DNA from: Bradyrhizobium guangdongense
Lineage (GTDB): Bacteria; Pseudomonadota; Alphaproteobacteria; Rhizobiales; Xanthobacteraceae
DNA: 64,000 nucleotides
Direction of reading: 5' to 3'
NCBI RefSeq assembly: GCF_004114975.1
Contig: NZ_CP030051.1
Span: 2,728,001 to 2,792,000, forward strand
Below the pieces are notes generated by a model that saw only the letters and a program-made list of their open reading frames with translations, had not been told where the DNA came from and ran no database searches. Below are positions 55,254 to 64,000 of the stretch, one piece after another (position 1 is the first letter of the stretch; each line of letters opens with the position of its first letter). Both the position numbers and the translations under genes were made by a program.

Positions 55254-56582
55254 ATGCAAATCTACCGGCCGTGGAGTCTCATCGCGCGCGTCTTTCTCCC
55301 GTTTGCTGCTGGATGTTATCTCTCGTATCTTTTTCGAACAATCAACGCTTTGATCGCGACTCATCTCAGTTCGGATGCCGAGCTTGGGACTGCCGACCTT
55401 GGATTGCTGACTTCAGTCTATTTCTTTGTTTTCGCGGCGGCTCAGATCCCAATCGGCATATTGTTGGATCGATTTGGACCGCGTCGTGTCCAGAGCGCTC
55501 TGCTCCTGCTCGCAGCAGGTGGCGCAGTACTGTTTGCGGTGTCGACCGGCTTCCTGTCACTCTTGATCGCACGTGCAATGATCGGGCTTGGCGTCGCGGC
55601 GTCGCTGACCGCAGGTCTGAAATCAGTCATCCTTTGGTTCCCTAGGGAACGAGGTGGCTTGCTTAACGGCTATTTAGTCATGCTGGGCTCGCTGGGAGCG
55701 GTGACTGCTACAGCTCCGGCCGAACATTTGCTCACCTGGATCGGTTGGCGGCAGCTCTTTGCGATCCTAGCGATCGCCACCGCCGCGACTGCCATCCTTA
55801 TCTATGTCGTCGTGCCTGATCGAGCCGTTCCCCCGACAACAGGGCGTGCCACTCTTCGTTCCGTATTCGGCGATCGGCGGTTCTGGCGAATGGCACCGTT
55901 GTCGGCGACTTGCGTTGGCTCGTCCTGGTCCCTGCAGGGATTGTGGGCATCGCCGTGGCTCACAGATGTCGAGGGGCTTGATCGCGCAAGTCTGGTCCGC
56001 CAGCTTCTTACGATGTCGATCGTCTTGAGCTGCGGGGCCTGGTTGTTCGGTACGACGGTCCATTACATCAAACGGAGAGGACTCGGGCCGGAGACGGTAT
56101 TAGCGATGGTAGCAATTCTGTTTGTCGCAGCTGAGCTGGCCTTGATCTTGCGAGCACCTGTGCCGTCCATTGTGCCGTGGTCCGTTGTTGCCGTTGTCGG
56201 AACGACAACTGTGGCGAGCTTCGCGGTAATAGCTGATCACTTTCCGCCTGAGCTAGCTGGTCGTGCCAATGGCGCTCTAAATCTCCTGCACTTCGGCTGG
56301 GCATTTTTGGCACAATTCGGGACTGGCCTGATCCTGGAGCAATGGTCTGTGAATGGTGGCCATAGGCCCGTCCAAGCCTATCAAATCGCGTTCAGTCTCA
56401 ACGTAGCAATTCAGATCGCGGCGCTGCTCTGGTTCGCGCTGCCTCCGGGCCGAGACCTAGCCTCACAGACGAGGCCGATTCCGTCCTTGGTGCCGGCTGA
56501 TGTTTTCGACGATGTCGAGTCGATAAGCTCATATGAGGATTGGGTCATTCTCCCGCCCTCGGAAGACGATGTGGCATGGTGA
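55254..56582 (+). CDS. Major facilitator superfamily transporter
   Basis: 442 residues from the ATG at 55254 with AGAGG upstream; the frame opens 109 codons earlier, but that part is not membrane-like. Twelve helices are expected, with the MFS loop signature GILLDRFGPRRVQ between helices 2 and 3 and GLGVAASLTAGLKSVILWFP in helix 4-5. The last 40 residues form an acidic cytoplasmic tail (DVFDDVESISSYEDW). The substrate is unknown. It sits between the regulatory genes and trbB, so it is probably cargo of the conjugative element. Confidence 0.85.
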   Translation: MQIYRPWSLIARVFLPFAAGCYLSYLFRTINALIATHLSSDAELGTADLGLLTSVYFFVFAAAQIPIGILLDRFGPRRVQSALLLLAAGGAVLFAVSTGFLSLLIARAMIGLGVAASLTAGLKSVILWFPRERGGLLNGYLVMLGSLGAVTATAPAEHLLTWIGWRQLFAILAIATAATAILIYVVVPDRAVPPTTGRATLRSVFGDRRFWRMAPLSATCVGSSWSLQGLWASPWLTDVEGLDRASLVRQLLTMSIVLSCGAWLFGTTVHYIKRRGLGPETVLAMVAILFVAAELALILRAPVPSIVPWSVVAVVGTTTVASFAVIADHFPPELAGRANGALNLLHFGWAFLAQFGTGLILEQWSVNGGHRPVQAYQIAFSLNVAIQIAALLWFALPPGRDLASQTRPIPSLVPADVFDDVESISSYEDWVILPPSEDDVAW

Positions 56583-56722
56583 GCAACACCTGGCCGTGGA
56601 CCGTACGATTGAGTAGCCGTCCAACATCAGTTCTCAGTCTTTCTTTTTCTACGCTAATCTACGATCACGGAAAGCCCCTGTTGCGCAACGTCCGTTGGTG
56701 CTCTTTCTAATCATCCCCATCT

Positions 56723-56745
56723 GAGGACGTTCTTTGGACGTCCTC
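56723..56745 (+). promoter_or_regulatory. Perfect hairpin just upstream of trbB
   Basis: GAGGACGT and ACGTCCTC form a perfect 8-bp stem with a TCTTTGG loop, ending 17 bases before the GTG start. No T-run follows directly, so it may be a weak terminator of upstream transcription or a 5'-leader control element for the trb operon. Confidence 0.5.
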
Positions 56746-56762
56746 TTCGGTGGGGGCGAACT

Positions 56763-57725
56763 GTGGCAATCCATTCCATCCAATCGGAGGCAAATTCGCG
56801 CGGTGCGCGAATGCTGCGCAGCGCGCTTGGCGCGGCGATTGCCGGCTACCTCGAAGATGAAGCGATCATCGAGGTGATGCTCAATCCGGATGGTAGGCTG
56901 TGGATCGACCGGTTGTCGAATGGTCTGATCGACACAGGTGAAACCATCTCGGCCGCGGATGGCGAGCGCATTGTTCGCCTGGTTGCGCATCACGTCGGCG
57001 CCGAGGTGCATGCGGGCGCGCCGCGGGTTTCGGCCGAATTGCCGGGGACGGGTGAGCGCTTCGAAGGACTCTTGCCCCCGGTCGTTGCGGCGCCGGCCTT
57101 TGCTATCCGCAAGCCCGCCGTGGCCGTCTTTACACTCGACGACTACGTCGCCAGGCGCATTATGACCTCGCAGCAGGCCAAGACCCTGCAGAACGCGGTC
57201 GCGGCGCGAAAGAACATCCTTGTCGCTGGCGGGACATCGACGGGCAAGACCACGTTGACGAGCGCGCTTCTGGCCGAGGTGGCGAAGACCTCCGATCGGG
57301 TCGTGCTGATCGAAGACACCCGCGAGCTACAGTGCAGGGCGCCCAATCTCGTTGCGTTGCGGACCAAGGACGGCGTGGCGACGCTGTCGGATCTTGTCCG
57401 CTCGTCCCTCCGACTGCGTCCTGACCGTATCCCGATCGGCGAAGTCCGAGGTGCCGAAGCACTCGACCTCCTCAAGGCCTGGGGCACCGGCCATCCCGGC
57501 GGCATCGGTACCATCCATGCTGGGACTGCGCTCGGCGCGCTGCGGCGGCTCGAGCAACTCATCCAGGAAGCCGTCATCACGGTTCCGCGCGCCCTGATCG
57601 CCGAGACCATCGACCTCGTCGCCGTGCTGGTGGGACGCGGCGCTGACCGCCGCCTGGCTGAGCTCGCCACCGTCTCAGGGCTGGGTGCCACCGGCGACTA
57701 CAGCCTTTCAACAGCAGGAGACTGA
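56763..57725 (+). CDS. trbB: Conjugal transfer ATPase TrbB
   Basis: 320 residues from a GTG with GGTGGGGG upstream. VirB11/TrbB secretion ATPase: the N-terminal domain has [18 protein letters not shown], Walker A is GGTSTGKTT (near residue 156), the Asp box is VLIEDTREL, Walker B is IPIGEVRG and the His box is [14 protein letters not shown]. It forms a cytoplasmic hexamer that powers pilus assembly and DNA transfer by the type IV secretion channel. It is first in a tightly packed trb operon. Confidence 0.97.
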   Translation: MAIHSIQSEANSRGARMLRSALGAAIAGYLEDEAIIEVMLNPDGRLWIDRLSNGLIDTGETISAADGERIVRLVAHHVGAEVHAGAPRVSAELPGTGERFEGLLPPVVAAPAFAIRKPAVAVFTLDDYVARRIMTSQQAKTLQNAVAARKNILVAGGTSTGKTTLTSALLAEVAKTSDRVVLIEDTRELQCRAPNLVALRTKDGVATLSDLVRSSLRLRPDRIPIGEVRGAEALDLLKAWGTGHPGGIGTIHAGTALGALRRLEQLIQEAVITVPRALIAETIDLVAVLVGRGADRRLAELATVSGLGATGDYSLSTAGD

Positions 57726-57726
57726 C

Positions 57727-58050
57727 ATGCGTCAGCAATTTCGCTTTCTTCGCGGTGCATCGTTGGCTGCCTTCGGCACGATGTTTTTGGCAGTTCAGCC
57801 CGCATGGGCTGCTGGTTCGAACATGCCGTGGGAGCAGCCGCTCAATCAGATCTTGCAGTCAGTGGAGGGGCCGGTCGCAAAGATCATCGCGGTCATCATC
57901 ATCGTCGTGACCGGCTTAACGCTCGCATTCGGGGATTCCTCGGGCGGTTTCCGCCGACTGATCCAGATCGTGTTCGGTCTGTCGATCGCGTTTGCGGCCT
58001 CGAGCTTCTTCCTGTCGTTCTTCTCCTTCGGCGGCGGCGTGGTGATCTGA
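57727..58050 (+). CDS. trbC: Conjugal transfer pilin TrbC
   Basis: 107 residues from the ATG at 57727, one base after the trbB stop, with AGGAG upstream. A signal peptide (AWA-AG, residue 36) is followed by two membrane helices (IIAVIIIVVTGLTLAFG and IVFGLSIAFAASSFFLSFF), the layout of the VirB2-like pilin precursor. It would be the main pilus subunit. Its stop overlaps the trbD start in TGATG. Confidence 0.93.
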   Translation: MRQQFRFLRGASLAAFGTMFLAVQPAWAAGSNMPWEQPLNQILQSVEGPVAKIIAVIIIVVTGLTLAFGDSSGGFRRLIQIVFGLSIAFAASSFFLSFFSFGGGVVI

Positions 58051-58313
58051 TGGATGGACCTATCGCGGGCTTTGTCGTGCCTGTTCACCGCGCACTCACC
58101 GAGCCCATCCTGATGGGTGGCGCGCCGCGATCGGTTGCGATCGTCAACGGCACGCTTGCCGCAGCCTTGGGTCTGGGGCTGCGGCTCTGGATAGCGGGTC
58201 TCGTCCTCTGGTTCATCGGCCACATGGCCGCCGTCTGGGCCGCCAAGCGCGACCCCGCTTTTGTCGATGTGGTGCGTCGACATCTGCGCATCCCCGGTCA
58301 TCTCAACAGCTGA
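58050..58313 (+). CDS. trbD: Conjugal transfer protein TrbD
   Basis: 87 residues; the ATG overlaps the trbC stop. VirB3-like: a short N-terminus with VPVHRALTEPILMGGAPR, a pair of helices (IVNGTLAAALGLGL and LWIAGLVLWFIGHMAA) and a basic end. An inner-membrane part of the mating apparatus that works with TrbE. Expression by coupling to trbC is likely. Confidence 0.94.
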   Translation: MDGPIAGFVVPVHRALTEPILMGGAPRSVAIVNGTLAAALGLGLRLWIAGLVLWFIGHMAAVWAAKRDPAFVDVVRRHLRIPGHLNS

Positions 58314-58323
58314 GCTCTCGGTC

Positions 58324-60765
58324 ATGATGAACCTTGCCGAATATCGCCATTCCAACGCGCGGCTCGCCGACTTCCTGCCTTGGGCCGCCCTGGTTGACGA
58401 GGGAATCATCCTGAACAAGGACGGCTCGTTCCAGCGGACGGCCAAGTTCCGGGGGCCTGACCTCGACAGCGCAGTGCCGGCTGAACTTGTCGCCGTCGCC
58501 GGCCGCTTGAATAACGCCTTGCGTCGCCTGGGATCCGGCTGGGCCGTGTTCGTTGAGGCACAGCGCCATTTTGCAGGAGCCTATCCTCCGAGCACCTTTC
58601 CGGATGTAGCATCCGCGCTGGTCGACGCGGAGCGCAGAGCTCAGTTCGAAGAGGCGGGCACCCACTATGAGTCCAGTTATTTCCTGACCTTCCTCTACTT
58701 GCCACCGGAGGAGGGGGCTGCGAAGGCAGAACGACTTCTCTATGAGGGCCGGGATCGCACCTTTGGAGCAGACGCGCGCGAGGTTCTCCGCGGATTTATC
58801 GACCAAACCAGCCGCGTGCTTCAACTGGTCGAAGGATTCATGCCGGAATGCGCCTGGCTCAATGATCAGGACACGCTGACCTATCTGCACTCGACGATCT
58901 CGACCAAGCGTCATCGCGTTCGAGTACCCGAAACCCCCATGTACATCGACGCGCTGTTGGCGGACCAGCCGCTGACCGGCGGACTCGAGCCGATGCTGGG
59001 TTCGGCCAACTTGCGGGTCTTGACGATTGTCGGCTTTCCAGGAGCGACGACGCCAGGAATCCTCGACGACTTGAACCGCCTGGCCTTTTCGTATCGCTGG
59101 TCGACCCGAGCAATCATGCTCGACAAGACCGATGCGACCAAGCTGCTGACCAAAATCCGCCGCCAGTGGTTCGCCAAGAGAAAGTCCATCGGCGCCATCC
59201 TCAAGGAGGTCATGACCAACGAGGCGTCGACGCTGCTCGATACCGACGCTCACAACAAAGCGATCGACGCCGACGCGGCGTTGCAGGAACTGGGGTCGGA
59301 CCAAATTGGACAAGCCTTTGTCACGGCGACCATTGCCGTCTGGGATCGCGATCCCAATGCGGCCGACGAAAAGTTGCGGCTGGTCGAGAAGGTCATTCAG
59401 GGCCGCGATTTCACCTGCATGATTGAGACGGTGAACGCCGTCGAGGCGTGGCTCGGTAGCCTGCCCGGGCATGTTTATGCCAATGTCCGCCAGCCACCGG
59501 TCTCGACCCTCAATCTGGCCCACATGATACCGATGTCGGCGCTGTGGGCAGGCGAGGCGAGGGATCTGCACTTCGAGGGGCCACCGCTCCTGTTCGGCAA
59601 GACCGAGGGATCAACCCCCTTCCGATTCTCGCTTCACGTTGGCGACGTCGGCCATACTCTCGTGGTGGGACCGACTGGCGCCGGCAAATCTGTGCTGCTG
59701 GCGCTGATGGCGTTGCAGTTCCGCCGCTACCCGAATTCTCAGGTCTTCGCGTTCGATTTCGGCGGTTCGATCCGGGCGGCCGCGCTCGCCATGGGGGGCG
59801 ACTGGCACGATTTAGGTGGCGCCTTGTCGGATGGGGACGAAAACCCCGCTGCCCTGCAGCCGCTGGCCTGGATCGACGATCCTTCCGAGCGTGGTTGGGC
59901 GACGGAATGGATCGGCGCGATCCTGGCGCGGGAAAAGGTCGAGATCACCCCGGAGGTCAAGGATCATCTGTGGTCGGCGCTGACATCTCTCGCTTCGGCA
60001 CCGAGGGAGGAACGCACCCTCACGGGCCTGTCAGTTCTGCTGCAGTCGAATTCCCTGAAGCGCGCACTTCAACCCTATTGCCTCGGCGGTCCGTCCGGGC
60101 GCCTACTCGATGCCGAATTCGAGCGCCTGGGCGAAGCCTCGGTTCAGGCGTTCGAGACCGAAGGGTTGATCGGGACGAGCGCGGCCCCGGCCGTGCTGGC
60201 GTACCTCTTCCATCGTATCGGGGATCGCCTCGATGGCCGGCCCACACTCCTGATTGTCGATGAAGGTTGGCTTGCCCTTGATGACGAGGATTTTGCAGGG
60301 CAGCTCCGGGAATGGTTGAAGACGCTTCGGAAGAAGAACGCGTCCGTCATCTTCGCCACACAGTCGCTTTCGGACATTGATGTCTCCGCGATTGCACCGG
60401 CTATCATCGAAAGCTGCCCAACGCGATTGTTGCTACCGAACGAACGGGCGATCGAACCGCAGATCACTGCCATCTACCGCCGCTTCGGCCTCAATGACCG
60501 CCAGATCGAACTTCTGAGCCGGGCAACGCCAAAGCGCGACTACTATTGCCAGTCTCGTCGCGGCAACCGGATGTTCGAGCTTGGCCTTGGCGAGGTTGCG
60601 CTCGCATTCACCGCGGCCTCTTCCAAGACAGACCAGGCCGCCATCTCGCAACTCATCGCCGAACATGGACCCGACGGCTTCGTGCCTGCGTGGCTCCAGC
60701 ATCGTGGCGTCGCCTGGGCGACAGATCTGATCCCCCATCTCGTCAATCTGGAGAGATCGCTATGA
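58324..60765 (+). CDS. trbE: Conjugal transfer ATPase TrbE
   Basis: 813 residues from ATG 58324. The N-terminal CagE/TrbE/VirB4 domain starts NLAEYRHSNARLADFLPWA. Walker A is GPTGAGKS (near residue 448) and Walker B is TLLIVDEGW (near residue 640), with the later motif VIFATQSLSDI. The VirB4-type ATPase powers substrate and pilin transport at the inner membrane. The trbJ start overlaps its stop by four bases (ATGA). The sequence is intact, which suggests a functional transfer system. Confidence 0.97.
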   Translation: MMNLAEYRHSNARLADFLPWAALVDEGIILNKDGSFQRTAKFRGPDLDSAVPAELVAVAGRLNNALRRLGSGWAVFVEAQRHFAGAYPPSTFPDVASALVDAERRAQFEEAGTHYESSYFLTFLYLPPEEGAAKAERLLYEGRDRTFGADAREVLRGFIDQTSRVLQLVEGFMPECAWLNDQDTLTYLHSTISTKRHRVRVPETPMYIDALLADQPLTGGLEPMLGSANLRVLTIVGFPGATTPGILDDLNRLAFSYRWSTRAIMLDKTDATKLLTKIRRQWFAKRKSIGAILKEVMTNEASTLLDTDAHNKAIDADAALQELGSDQIGQAFVTATIAVWDRDPNAADEKLRLVEKVIQGRDFTCMIETVNAVEAWLGSLPGHVYANVRQPPVSTLNLAHMIPMSALWAGEARDLHFEGPPLLFGKTEGSTPFRFSLHVGDVGHTLVVGPTGAGKSVLLALMALQFRRYPNSQVFAFDFGGSIRAAALAMGGDWHDLGGALSDGDENPAALQPLAWIDDPSERGWATEWIGAILAREKVEITPEVKDHLWSALTSLASAPREERTLTGLSVLLQSNSLKRALQPYCLGGPSGRLLDAEFERLGEASVQAFETEGLIGTSAAPAVLAYLFHRIGDRLDGRPTLLIVDEGWLALDDEDFAGQLREWLKTLRKKNASVIFATQSLSDIDVSAIAPAIIESCPTRLLLPNERAIEPQITAIYRRFGLNDRQIELLSRATPKRDYYCQSRRGNRMFELGLGEVALAFTAASSKTDQAAISQLIAEHGPDGFVPAWLQHRGVAWATDLIPHLVNLERSL

Positions 60766-61490
60766 GACCTCTTGGCCTATTGGCGACCACGGCCGCCTTC
60801 GCGCTGTTGCTTGGTGTCACGGTGCCCGCACGGGCGCTGATCGTCTTCGATCCCACCAACTACGTCCAGAATGTCCTGACGGCCGCACGGGAACTGCAGC
60901 AGATCAACAATCAGATCACCTCGTTGCAGAACGAGGCACAAATGCTGATCAATCAGGCAAGGAATCTTGCAAACCTGCCGTATTCGTCGCTGCAGCAACT
61001 GCAATCATCGATCCAGCGTACCCAGCAATTACTGGCCCAGGCCCAGCGCATTGCCTACGACGTGCAGCAGATCGATCATGCCTTCTCGACAAGCTATGCG
61101 CCAGCGACCAGCAGCCAGTCGAGCCCGTTGCTGATCTCCAACGCTCAATCGCGATGGCAGAATTCCTATGCAGCGACGCAAGACGCGCTTCGTGTCCAGG
61201 CCGGCATCGTTGGCAACCTCGACAACAATCGCATCCAGACGTCTGCCCTCGTAACCTCGAGCCAGAGTGCCAGTGGCGCCTTGCAGGCAACTCAGGCCGG
61301 CAACCAGATCCTCGCGCTTCAAGCGCAACAACTTGCCGATCTCACAGCGGCCGCGGCGGCGCAGGGCAGGGCGCAGAGCCTCGAAGCGGCTCAGCGCGCT
61401 TCGGCTCAGGATCAGGGGCGAGAGCAGCTCAGGCGTTTTCTGACGCCAGGACAGGGCTATCAATCCTCCAATGTGCAGATGTTCCACTGA
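60762..61490 (+). CDS. trbJ: Conjugal transfer protein TrbJ
   Basis: 242 residues with a signal peptide (ARA-LI, residue 25). The mature protein is a long Gln/Ala-rich coiled coil (ELQQINNQITSLQNEAQMLI; QQLLAQAQRIAYDVQQIDH), as in VirB5/TrbJ minor pilus proteins that act in the periplasm or at the pilus tip. It overlaps trbE by four bases and trbK by one. Confidence 0.95.
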   Translation: MRPLGLLATTAAFALLLGVTVPARALIVFDPTNYVQNVLTAARELQQINNQITSLQNEAQMLINQARNLANLPYSSLQQLQSSIQRTQQLLAQAQRIAYDVQQIDHAFSTSYAPATSSQSSPLLISNAQSRWQNSYAATQDALRVQAGIVGNLDNNRIQTSALVTSSQSASGALQATQAGNQILALQAQQLADLTAAAAAQGRAQSLEAAQRASAQDQGREQLRRFLTPGQGYQSSNVQMFH

Positions 61491-61858
61491 TGACCGATGT
61501 AAGGGCATTCAAGGCGCTGTCGTTGCTTACGACAATCGGCCTGGTGGCCGTCGCGGCCTGCACGATTCAGCTGCGTGGCCGCGACGAATCTGGGGCGGCG
61601 CCGAAGGCTGAGCAGAGGACCGATGCAGCCAACGCCGACCTCGTACACTGCCGCGGTGTCATTCCAGAGCAGACGGCAGATTATCGCCACTGCCAGCAGA
61701 TTTGGGCTGAAAACCGGCGCCGCTTCCTCGGCAGGAGAGATGGCCTTGTAGCTCCCAGCCACAATGACTCAACCAGCTCGATACCTGTCCAAAAGGATCA
61801 AAGCCGGGTCCCGCAGGGATATTCGGACCTAGCGGCACCCGAGGCGAACAAGCCATGA
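61490..61858 (+). CDS. trbK: Putative entry exclusion protein TrbK-alt
   Basis: 122 residues starting in the TGATG overlap with trbJ. A lipobox-like signal (VAVAACT) suggests a lipoprotein. It contains VHCRGVIPEQTADYRHCQQIWAEN, read in parts as HCRGVI and YRHCQQIWAENRRRFLG, which is characteristic of the alternative TrbK found between trbJ and trbL in alphaproteobacteria. It would block redundant mating. The C-terminal 40 residues are polar. Confidence 0.88.
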   Translation: MTDVRAFKALSLLTTIGLVAVAACTIQLRGRDESGAAPKAEQRTDAANADLVHCRGVIPEQTADYRHCQQIWAENRRRFLGRRDGLVAPSHNDSTSSIPVQKDQSRVPQGYSDLAAPEANKP

Positions 61859-63084
61859 CTGGTACGGGGATCATTGACCAGTTCCTGGAAGCGTTCACGC
61901 GCTATATCGATAATGGCTTCGGGCTGCTGGGGAGTGATGTCGGATATCTCGCAACGACCCTTGCTGCGATCGACATCACGCTCGCCGCGTTGTTCTGGAG
62001 TTGGGGAACTGACGAAGACATCATCGCGCGCCTCGTCAAGAAGACGCTCTTCGTAGGGGTCTTCGCGTATCTCATCGACAACTGGAACAGCCTGGCGCGC
62101 ATCATCTTCGAGAGCTTTGCCGGTCTTGGACTGAAGGCATCCGGCGCAAGCCTGTCCGCATCCGACTTCCTCAGACCGGGTAAGATCGCCCAAGTCGGAC
62201 TCGATGCCGGCCGACCGCTACTCGATTCGATCTCGAACCTGATGGGCTACATCAGCTTCTTCGAGAATTTCGTCCAGATCGTTGTTCTCCTGTTCGCATG
62301 GGTCGTGGTCCTGCTCGCCTTCTTCACTCTGGCGATCCAGCTCTTTGTCACTCTAATCGAGTTCAAGCTCACAACGCTGGCCGGCTTCGTGCTCATCCCC
62401 TTTGGGTTGTTTGGCAAGACAGCCTTTGCGGCGGAGCGGGTGTTGGGCAACGTTATATCGTCAGGGATCAAAGTTCTGGTCCTTGCCGTCATCCTTGGCA
62501 TCGGCTCGACCCTGTTCTCGCAATTCACCGCTGGCTTCGGCGGTGGACAGCCGACCATCGAAGACGCGATGACGCTGGTGCTCGCGGCGCTCTCCTTGCT
62601 GGGCCTCGGCATCTTTGGTCCTGGAATCGCAAACGGCCTGGTCTCTGGCGGACCCCAACTCGGTGCCGGCGCCGCGATTGGAACGGGGCTGGCCGCTGGC
62701 GGCGTTCTTGCTGCCGGCGCAGGCCTCGTCGCCGGCGGTGCTGGTATCGCTGGCGGAGCGATGGCTGGTGCCGCGCGTGGTGGCGGTGCCGCCTTGAGAA
62801 GTGCATCCGTCGCCTATCGAAGTGGCGGCCTCGCCGGCGTCGCGGAGGCTGGCGGTGCGGCTGTCATGAGCCCGTTGCGCCGCGCTGGGGCTGCCCTCGG
62901 CAGTGGTGGGCAAGGGGGCGAGCAGGCCGCGAGCACTTCGACCGAAGCGCAGCCCAATTGGGCGCGCCGCATGAAGCGTGCCGAGACCATTCGGCATGCT
63001 GCGTCGGCAGCCGGGCAGGCGGTCCGCTCAGGCGATCACAGCGGCAGCGGCTCTTCGGTCGATTTGTCCGAAGGAGAGCGCTGA
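61855..63084 (+). CDS. trbL: Conjugal transfer protein TrbL
   Basis: 409 residues overlapping trbK by four bases. VirB6/TrbL-type: six or so helices in residues about 30-290 (FVQIVVLLFAWVVVLLAFFT; LTTLAGFVLIPFGLFGKTAF), then a Gly/Ala-rich low-complexity C-terminus (residues about 285-405). It spans the inner membrane and forms part of the transfer channel. A 95-base gap, unusually long for this operon, separates it from trbF. Confidence 0.95.
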   Translation: MTGTGIIDQFLEAFTRYIDNGFGLLGSDVGYLATTLAAIDITLAALFWSWGTDEDIIARLVKKTLFVGVFAYLIDNWNSLARIIFESFAGLGLKASGASLSASDFLRPGKIAQVGLDAGRPLLDSISNLMGYISFFENFVQIVVLLFAWVVVLLAFFTLAIQLFVTLIEFKLTTLAGFVLIPFGLFGKTAFAAERVLGNVISSGIKVLVLAVILGIGSTLFSQFTAGFGGGQPTIEDAMTLVLAALSLLGLGIFGPGIANGLVSGGPQLGAGAAIGTGLAAGGVLAAGAGLVAGGAGIAGGAMAGAARGGGAALRSASVAYRSGGLAGVAEAGGAAVMSPLRRAGAALGSGGQGGEQAASTSTEAQPNWARRMKRAETIRHAASAAGQAVRSGDHSGSGSSVDLSEGER

Positions 63085-63179
63085 CACGCGGGCAATGCGC
63101 GTTCGTCGCGCGTCACCGCACCGGAAATCCGGATACCGCACGACTTGAAACCGATCACTTGATCCCAGGGGCAATATCG

Positions 63180-63863
63180 ATGTTCAAACGACCATCCGTA
63201 CACTACGGGCGCATGCCCGAGCCGATCACGCCTTACCAAAAGGCGGCGCAGGTTTGGGACGAACGCATTGGATCCGCCCGTGTTCAGGCCAAGAACTGGC
63301 GATTAATGGCGTTCGGCTGCCTGGTGCTTTCAGCCGGTCTCGCAGGTGGCCTTGTTTGGCAGTCGAGCCAAGGCTCGATCACGCCCTGGGTGGTCGAAGT
63401 CGACCATCTTGGCCAAGCCCAGAGAGTTGCGCCGGCCAACATCGACTATCAACCAACTGATGCGCAGATCGCCTACCATCTGGCGCGCTTCATCGAAGAT
63501 GTCAGAGGCCTGCCGGCCGACGGCATCGTTCTGCGGCAAAACTGGCTCCGGGCCTATGATTTTACGACGGATCGTGGCGCGGCTGCGCTGAACGACTATG
63601 CGCGTAACAACGACCCTTTCGCCAAACTGGGCAAGCTCCAGATCTCTATCGATGTCTCGAGCGTCATTCGCGCCTCTTCGGAAAGCTTTCGGGTCGCGTG
63701 GACCCAGCGCACCTACGACAACGGCTCGTTGAGCTCGACCGAGCGCTGGACTGCAATTCTCTCGATCGTGATCGAGACACCGCGCGATGCCGAACGCCTG
63801 CGCAAGAATCCTCTTGGCGTTTACGTTTGCGCCATCAATTGGTCAAAGGAGTTGAGTCAGTGA
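63180..63863 (+). CDS. trbF: Conjugal transfer protein TrbF
   Basis: 227 residues from the ATG at 63180. VirB8-like: a cytoplasmic start (PEPITPYQKAAQVWDERIG), one membrane helix (LMAFGCLVLSAGLAGGLVW, residues about 42-60) and a periplasmic domain with AYHLARFIEDVRGLP and ending GVYVCAINWSKEL. It links the inner-membrane and periplasmic parts of the mating channel. Its stop overlaps the trbG start in GTGA. Confidence 0.95.
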   Translation: MFKRPSVHYGRMPEPITPYQKAAQVWDERIGSARVQAKNWRLMAFGCLVLSAGLAGGLVWQSSQGSITPWVVEVDHLGQAQRVAPANIDYQPTDAQIAYHLARFIEDVRGLPADGIVLRQNWLRAYDFTTDRGAAALNDYARNNDPFAKLGKLQISIDVSSVIRASSESFRVAWTQRTYDNGSLSSTERWTAILSIVIETPRDAERLRKNPLGVYVCAINWSKELSQ

Positions 63864-64000
63864 CCAAGACGCTATTTGACATTTATTCGAAGCGCGCCGT
63901 CCCGCGCGACGGTATCGGTCCCACTTGGCCCGAATTCTTGATCGCGAAGCGAGCACTTTTGTTTGCTCTCCTGCTTGGGTCCTCGGCCCTGGGTGGGTGC
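63860..64000 (+). CDS. trbG: Conjugal transfer protein TrbG, 3' end outside window
   Basis: 47 codons are visible from a GTG overlapping the trbF stop. The visible part is a polar start and then a signal sequence with a lipobox-like end (RALLFALLLGSSALGGC). TrbG is the VirB9-like outer-membrane-complex protein; identity is inferred from position, as the trb order requires it here, and the signal sequence agrees. Confidence 0.85.
   Translation, partial: MTKTLFDIYSKRAVPRDGIGPTWPEFLIAKRALLFALLLGSSALGGC

Noticed and set aside
58303..59571. Minus-strand ORF of 422 codons opposite trbE
   Set aside because: Antisense shadow in a GC-rich gene; no recognisable protein.
1..64000. CRISPR arrays, rRNA, tRNA genes and sigma-54 promoters
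   Set aside because: Looked for regularly spaced repeats, rRNA-like or tRNA-like folds and TGGCAC-N5-TTGC boxes; none was seen by eye.

Overview
The window looks like part of a Bradyrhizobium-type alphaproteobacterial chromosome (order Hyphomicrobiales). The reasons are an HvrA-like H-NS protein, DUF2336 and DUF2285 proteins, a rhizobial-type trb conjugation operon, many small lineage-restricted proteins and a GC-rich coding bias. The genus is inferred from protein style, not from a database match.

Layout. (1) 1-6.9 kb: exopolysaccharide assembly genes of the kind linked to exosortases: a TPR protein (PrsT-like, cut by the window edge), an outer-membrane barrel, a Wza-like export protein, an ExeA-like ATPase, a Wzz-like chain-length protein and a BY-kinase. 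(2) 7-16 kb: a protein-sorting locus with an exosortase (probably XrtV type), its 73-aa accessory protein, an EpsD-like foldase, and EpsI in one operon with a trypsin-like protease. PEPxxWA-CTERM substrates lie around it. (3) 16-21 kb: an H-NS-like protein, a GT4 glycosyltransferase, and a deacetylase/GT2/membrane-protein operon. (4) 22-27 kb: three more PEP-CTERM genes and several tiny genes. (5) 27.8-29.3 kb: a complete IS5-type element with terminal repeats and target duplication. (6) 29.4-36.4 kb: an alginate-like O-acetylation operon (AlgF, AlgI and two AlgJ/AlgX-like proteins) ending in a TPR/beta-barrel protein, followed by galE. (7) 39.5-50.2 kb: a scarred region with DUF2336 and HD-GYP genes, an intact IS21 element, IS66 fragments, two inverted copies of a dead small gene, and two more PEP-CTERM genes. 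(8) 50.8-52.3 kb: a WcaJ/ExoY-type priming sugar transferase. (9) 53.9-64 kb: the edge of an integrative conjugative element, with a divergent XRE regulator/DUF2285 pair sharing an operator-like repeat, an MFS transporter, and trbB-C-D-E-J-K-L-F-G, with trbG running off the end.

How it fits together. The priming transferase, glycosyltransferases, Wzz/BY-kinase, export protein and acetylation proteins would build and decorate a secreted polysaccharide. The exosortase would process eight intact PEP-CTERM proteins for delivery to the surface or matrix. Most PEP-CTERM genes have an AT-rich leader with a TTGAC-like -35 element, which suggests shared control.

The most unusual signal is a duplicated module at 7.86-8.4 kb and 9.95-10.5 kb (3' end of a PEP-CTERM gene facing a trypsin-like protease). 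The two copies have decayed reciprocally: the first keeps the substrate gene and has lost the protease, the second keeps the protease and has lost the substrate gene. The surviving protease is now co-transcribed with epsI, which makes it a candidate unrecognised part of the sorting system.
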